Source: Novosphingobium sp. JCM 18896 (GTDB taxonomy: Bacteria > Pseudomonadota > Alphaproteobacteria > Sphingomonadales > Sphingomonadaceae). From it: a stretch of DNA of 64,000 nt. The translations under genes were made by a program, and so were the position numbers. How positions within the stretch are numbered: the stretch's first letter is position 1; each line of letters begins with the position of its first letter. The DNA lies in assembly GCF_025938095.1 (NCBI RefSeq), contig NZ_JAPCZF010000010.1, positions 1 through 64,000 on the forward strand, in the 5' to 3' direction. Below are positions 62,894 to 64,000 of the stretch, piece by piece. The notes below the pieces were generated by a model, which made no database searches, was not told where the DNA came from, and was given only the letters and a program-made list of their open reading frames with translations.

Positions 62894-63877
62894 TCAGCCC
62901 CACAGGTCCGCGCCGAATTGGTGGAGCTGGCGGCCGTCGTGCTTTACGCCGCGATGCGCGGGATCCTTGACGATCAGGGGAGCGTCCAGATCGACGACGT
63001 CGCAGATCGACGCGAGGACATAGGCCGGCGCCATGGCCAGTCCCGTCCCGAGCATGCAGCCCACCATGATGCCGAAGCCCCGCTGCCGCGCTGCTTCGGC
63101 CAGGGCGAGCGCCTCGGTCAGGCCGCCGGTCTTGTCCAGCTTAATGTTCACGTACTGGTATCGGCCCTCCAGCCGGTCGAGATCGCTTCGGTCGTGGCAA
63201 GATTCGTCGGCGCAGATCGGAACCGCGCGGCCGTATTCGTCGAGTTGCGGATCGTCCCGTGGCGCGAGTGGCTGTTCGATCATGAAAACCTTGGCATCGG
63301 CCAGCTGCGGAGCGAGGGCATTGAGGCGATCCAGCGTCCACCCGGCGTTGACGTCGACGAACAGCGGGGTGTCTGGCAGGACCGACCGGACCGCGGCCAG
63401 GCATTCGAGGTCGTGCTCGCCGCCGAGCTTGAGCTTGATCGACGATGCGCCGCACAGGCCTGCGGCGAAAGTGGCAGTTTCCTCTGGCGTCATGATGCCG
63501 ATCGTCACATCCGACGGAATGATGCTGGGAGCTTCGAGACCGGCGATGTCCCACACCGATCGGCCGGACAGCTTCGCCTCGACATCCCAGAATGCGCAGT
63601 CGATCGCATTGCGCGCCGACTGCGCGGGAAGAACCTTCTGAAGCGAGGTGCGGTCCAATTCGCCGCTCTCGATCTGCGGGGTGATGGCGGCGATCTCTGC
63701 CAGCGTTGTATCGGCGTCCTGACCATAAATGGCCATGGGGCAGCATTCGCCGCGCCCGACCACGCCCTCATGCGAAAGCTCGACCTCCACGACGTCGAGA
63801 CCCGCGATCGTGCCGAATGCGACGCGGAAGGGCTGGGTGAGCTCGACGTATTTCTTGCGCGCGAGAAGCTTCACCAT
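62894..63877 (-). CDS. Dipeptide epimerase (enolase superfamily)
   Basis: A 327-residue enolase-superfamily enzyme of the L-Ala-D/L-Glu epimerase type. Lysine pair in SIKLKLGGEH, metal ligands D in LFVDVNAGW, E in MIEQPL and D in ICADES, and the second base K in NIKLDKTGG are present. ATG 63877 follows GAGG. It inverts the second residue of dipeptides, for example from cell-wall peptides. Its promoter carries the motif at 63902. With the D-aminopeptidase-like gene it points to use of peptides containing D-residues. Confidence 0.9.
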   Translation of the reverse strand: MVKLLARKKYVELTQPFRVAFGTIAGLDVVEVELSHEGVVGRGECCPMAIYGQDADTTLAEIAAITPQIESGELDRTSLQKVLPAQSARNAIDCAFWDVEAKLSGRSVWDIAGLEAPSIIPSDVTIGIMTPEETATFAAGLCGASSIKLKLGGEHDLECLAAVRSVLPDTPLFVDVNAGWTLDRLNALAPQLADAKVFMIEQPLAPRDDPQLDEYGRAVPICADESCHDRSDLDRLEGRYQYVNIKLDKTGGLTEALALAEAARQRGFGIMVGCMLGTGLAMAPAYVLASICDVVDLDAPLIVKDPAHRGVKHDGRQLHQFGADLWG

Positions 63878-63901
63878 CTGATCCTCAAAAATTGCTGTTT
63901 C

Positions 63902-63934
63902 TGCAATATCTGCTAAAACTTGCATTTCAAGCAA
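63902..63934 (-). promoter_or_regulatory. Shared bipartite motif upstream of the epimerase
   Basis: TGCAATATC (63902-63910) and, nine bases later, TTGCATTTCAAGCAA (63920-63934). The second half differs in one of 15 bases from the copy at 62027. It starts 24 bases upstream of the epimerase ATG, where it would cover the promoter or the start of the transcript. Confidence 0.6.
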
Positions 63935-64000
63935 AATTATCGGGGCCTGCGCGGAGGCCTGAGATTTCGCCGTGAGTGCAAAAGGAAACAATGATGGTTC

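Noticed and set aside
1..64000. CRISPR arrays, rRNA, tRNA, replication origin or partition genes
   Set aside because: No regularly spaced repeats, no tRNA or rRNA sequence and no replication initiator seen. The ParB-like domain at 47694 is part of the defence-like cassette and has no ParA partner, so it does not indicate a plasmid partition system.

Overview
The window looks like accessory DNA (a plasmid or a large genomic island) of a GC-rich alphaproteobacterium, most likely a sphingomonad. This rests on the families seen: TonB-dependent receptor with an epimerase and MFS partner, PaoABC-type aldehyde oxidase, KGG-type stress protein, phasin-like protein, and a catalase with an ankyrin gene. 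No rRNA, tRNA, CRISPR array or replication gene was found. The organism assignment is inference.

Layout. 0.2-1.6 kb: IS1182-type transposase. 1.9-7.9 kb: plus-strand operon of a periplasmic royal-jelly/gluconolactonase-like protein, a catalase-fold protein and the three subunits of a molybdenum aldehyde oxidase. 7.9-12.4 kb: TetR, aldo/keto reductase and TMEM175-like channel on the minus strand, divergent from a quinone-reductase-like enzyme and the formaldehyde-detoxifying FrmA. 12.8-15.4 kb: a UvrA2-like excision ATPase. 15.7-21.3 kb: PfpI-like protein, broken formaldehyde dehydrogenase, IS5-family element, thioredoxin-reductase-like flavoprotein, two short-chain dehydrogenase stubs, GlcG-like and monooxygenase-like small proteins. 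22-25.4 kb: glutamate-synthase-like FMN enzyme and MetY. 25.6-34.4 kb: small and hypothetical genes plus a dense run of broken genes (LysR, DODA-type dioxygenase, HTH protein, universal stress protein, antiporter stub).

35-54 kb is a stress/redox block: SDR, zinc alcohol dehydrogenase, SRPBCC protein, ankyrin protein and KatE catalase on the minus strand, then Crp/Fnr regulator, phasin-like protein, YbiI zinc finger, GDP-mannose genes manC/manA, PPK2 kinase, a 2H-phosphoesterase-like protein, a HAD nucleotidase, a response regulator and a KGG protein. Inside it, 46-50.2 kb holds decayed material: a frameshifted methyltransferase and a three-gene cassette (ParB-like, Mrr-like nuclease-like, DNA methyltransferase) whose last gene is cut and fused in frame to an SDR. 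54-56.6 kb: an isoaspartyl methyltransferase/erythromycin esterase fusion cut by a damaged IS3-family element. 56.8-63.9 kb: a minus-strand peptide-utilisation cluster (dipeptide epimerase, XRE-cupin regulator, TonB receptor, MFS transporter, D-aminopeptidase-like hydrolase), in which two promoters share a bipartite sequence motif.

The most unusual items are the ParB/nuclease-like/methyltransferase cassette and its in-frame fusion to an SDR, the shared motif of the peptide cluster, and the clustering of frameshifts and TGA nonsense codons in two stretches (16-34 and 46-56 kb) while the rest is intact.
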